Position numbers and translations under genes: made by a program. A DNA stretch of 5,941 bases from Pseudomonadota bacterium (GTDB lineage: Bacteria > SAR324 > NAC60-12): contig JACNKY010000329.1 in assembly GCA_014381795.1 (NCBI GenBank), forward strand, positions 1-5,941, written 5' to 3'. Numbering within the stretch: the first letter of the stretch is position 1; every line of letters starts with the position of its first letter. The notes beneath the pieces were generated by a model. That model ran no database searches, was not told where the DNA came from, and was given only the letters and a program-made list of their open reading frames with translations. Positions 5,464 to 5,941 of this stretch are shown here, piece by piece.

Positions 5464-5941
5464 TTACTTCTCGGCAACCAAGTTCTGAGTTTGCACCCCC
5501 AATTTTTCAATACCAAGCTGCATCGTCTGACCTGCGCGAAGGTAGATTGGATCAGGTTTTTGTCCCATTCCAACTCCGGGAGGGGTCCCAGTGGAAATAA
5601 CATCTCCGGAATGGAGTGTAAAAAACTGACTCAGGTAATGAATCAGATGTGCTACACCGTAAACCATTGTGCGCGTATTACCGTCCTGGTAGCGTTTCCC
5701 GTCAACTTCCAGCCACAGATTCAGATTTTGCGGATCTCCAACTTCGTCCGGAGTCACCAGCCAGGGTCCTGTAGGCCCGAAAGTGTCACAGCTCTTTCCC
5801 TTGACCCATTGTCCGGAACGTTCTAACTGGAACTCACGTTCTGAGAGATCATTGATCACGCAGTAACCAGCAATATGATCAAGAGCTGAAGCTTCATCAA
5901 CATATTTTGCCGGCTTACCGATGACCACACCAAGTTCAACT
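5464..5941 (-). CDS. Fumarylacetoacetate hydrolase-family enzyme, C-terminal part (runs off right edge)
   Basis: The visible 158 codons form the catalytic C-terminal portion of an FAH-family protein, cytosolic Mg2+ or Mn2+ enzymes that hydrolyse, isomerise or decarboxylate 2-oxo acids in aromatic and sugar-acid breakdown. From the edge, VELGVVIGKPA holds the second Glu of the E-x-E metal site; its partner lies outside. D31 of VINDLSERE is the third expected metal ligand. GKSCDTFGPTGPWLV, GNTRTMVY and the near-invariant DVISTGTPPGVG follow. Spacing and wording resemble the subgroup often annotated as 2,4-didehydro-3-deoxy-L-rhamnonate (or fuconate) hydrolase or, less reliably, ureidoglycolate lyase. 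The exact substrate is not decidable here. The frame continues beyond a GTG at 5928, which is therefore internal. The gene converges on the MFS gene with 39 nt between the stops. Confidence 0.9.
   Translation of the reverse strand, partial: VELGVVIGKPAKYVDEASALDHIAGYCVINDLSEREFQLERSGQWVKGKSCDTFGPTGPWLVTPDEVGDPQNLNLWLEVDGKRYQDGNTRTMVYGVAHLIHYLSQFFTLHSGDVISTGTPPGVGMGQKPDPIYLRAGQTMQLGIEKLGVQTQNLVAEK

Noticed and set aside
5464..5928. FAH-family gene starting at GTG 5928
   Set aside because: The frame is open to the window edge and the GTG lies inside the conserved VELGVVIG metal-site segment, so it is an internal codon of a truncated gene.

Overview
The window looks like chromosomal DNA from a Gram-negative bacterium, probably of proteobacterial type. 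The main reason is a small exported protein at 282-836 that ends in an outer-membrane-style final strand with a terminal Phe. The other genes are ordinary bacterial housekeeping and transport genes. A SAR324 or deltaproteobacteria-like marine lineage is possible from the general look of the proteins, but this is only an impression. I see no insertion sequence, integrase, CRISPR array, tRNA, rRNA or phage gene.

Layout. At the left edge (1-174, minus strand) lies the N-terminal 58 codons of threonine synthase (thrC), running out of the window. Across a 107-nt divergent gap, two plus-strand genes follow with 24 nt between them: an exported probable outer-membrane protein of unknown function (282-836) and a MaoC-like hot-dog dehydratase (861-1358). 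A 388-nt gene-free stretch (1359-1746) holds a strong hairpin, a candidate sigma70-type promoter, small inverted repeats and a 14-nt word that also occurs upstream of thrC. Next is a two-gene phosphate uptake module: a PiT-family inorganic phosphate transporter with a long hydrophilic C-terminal tail (1747-3237, TTG start), overlapped by ATGA with a DUF47/PhoU-like partner (3234-3890). A 14-helix major facilitator exporter of the EmrB/QacA (DHA2) type follows (4030-5424). It is visibly richer in G+C than its neighbours. Facing it, only 39 nt away, is the C-terminal part of a fumarylacetoacetate hydrolase-family enzyme (5464-5941, minus strand) that runs off the right edge.

How the genes work together. 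Only PiT and the DUF47 protein clearly form a functional unit: a membrane transporter and the small helical cytosolic protein usually encoded beside it. The OMP and MaoC genes may be co-transcribed, but nothing links their functions. The remaining genes appear to be independent metabolic or transport genes.

I found no strong case for an undescribed system. The points most worth a second look are the shared promoter-region word upstream of thrC and PiT, the PiT tail with its degenerate EF-hand-like segment, and the unrecognised outer-membrane protein.
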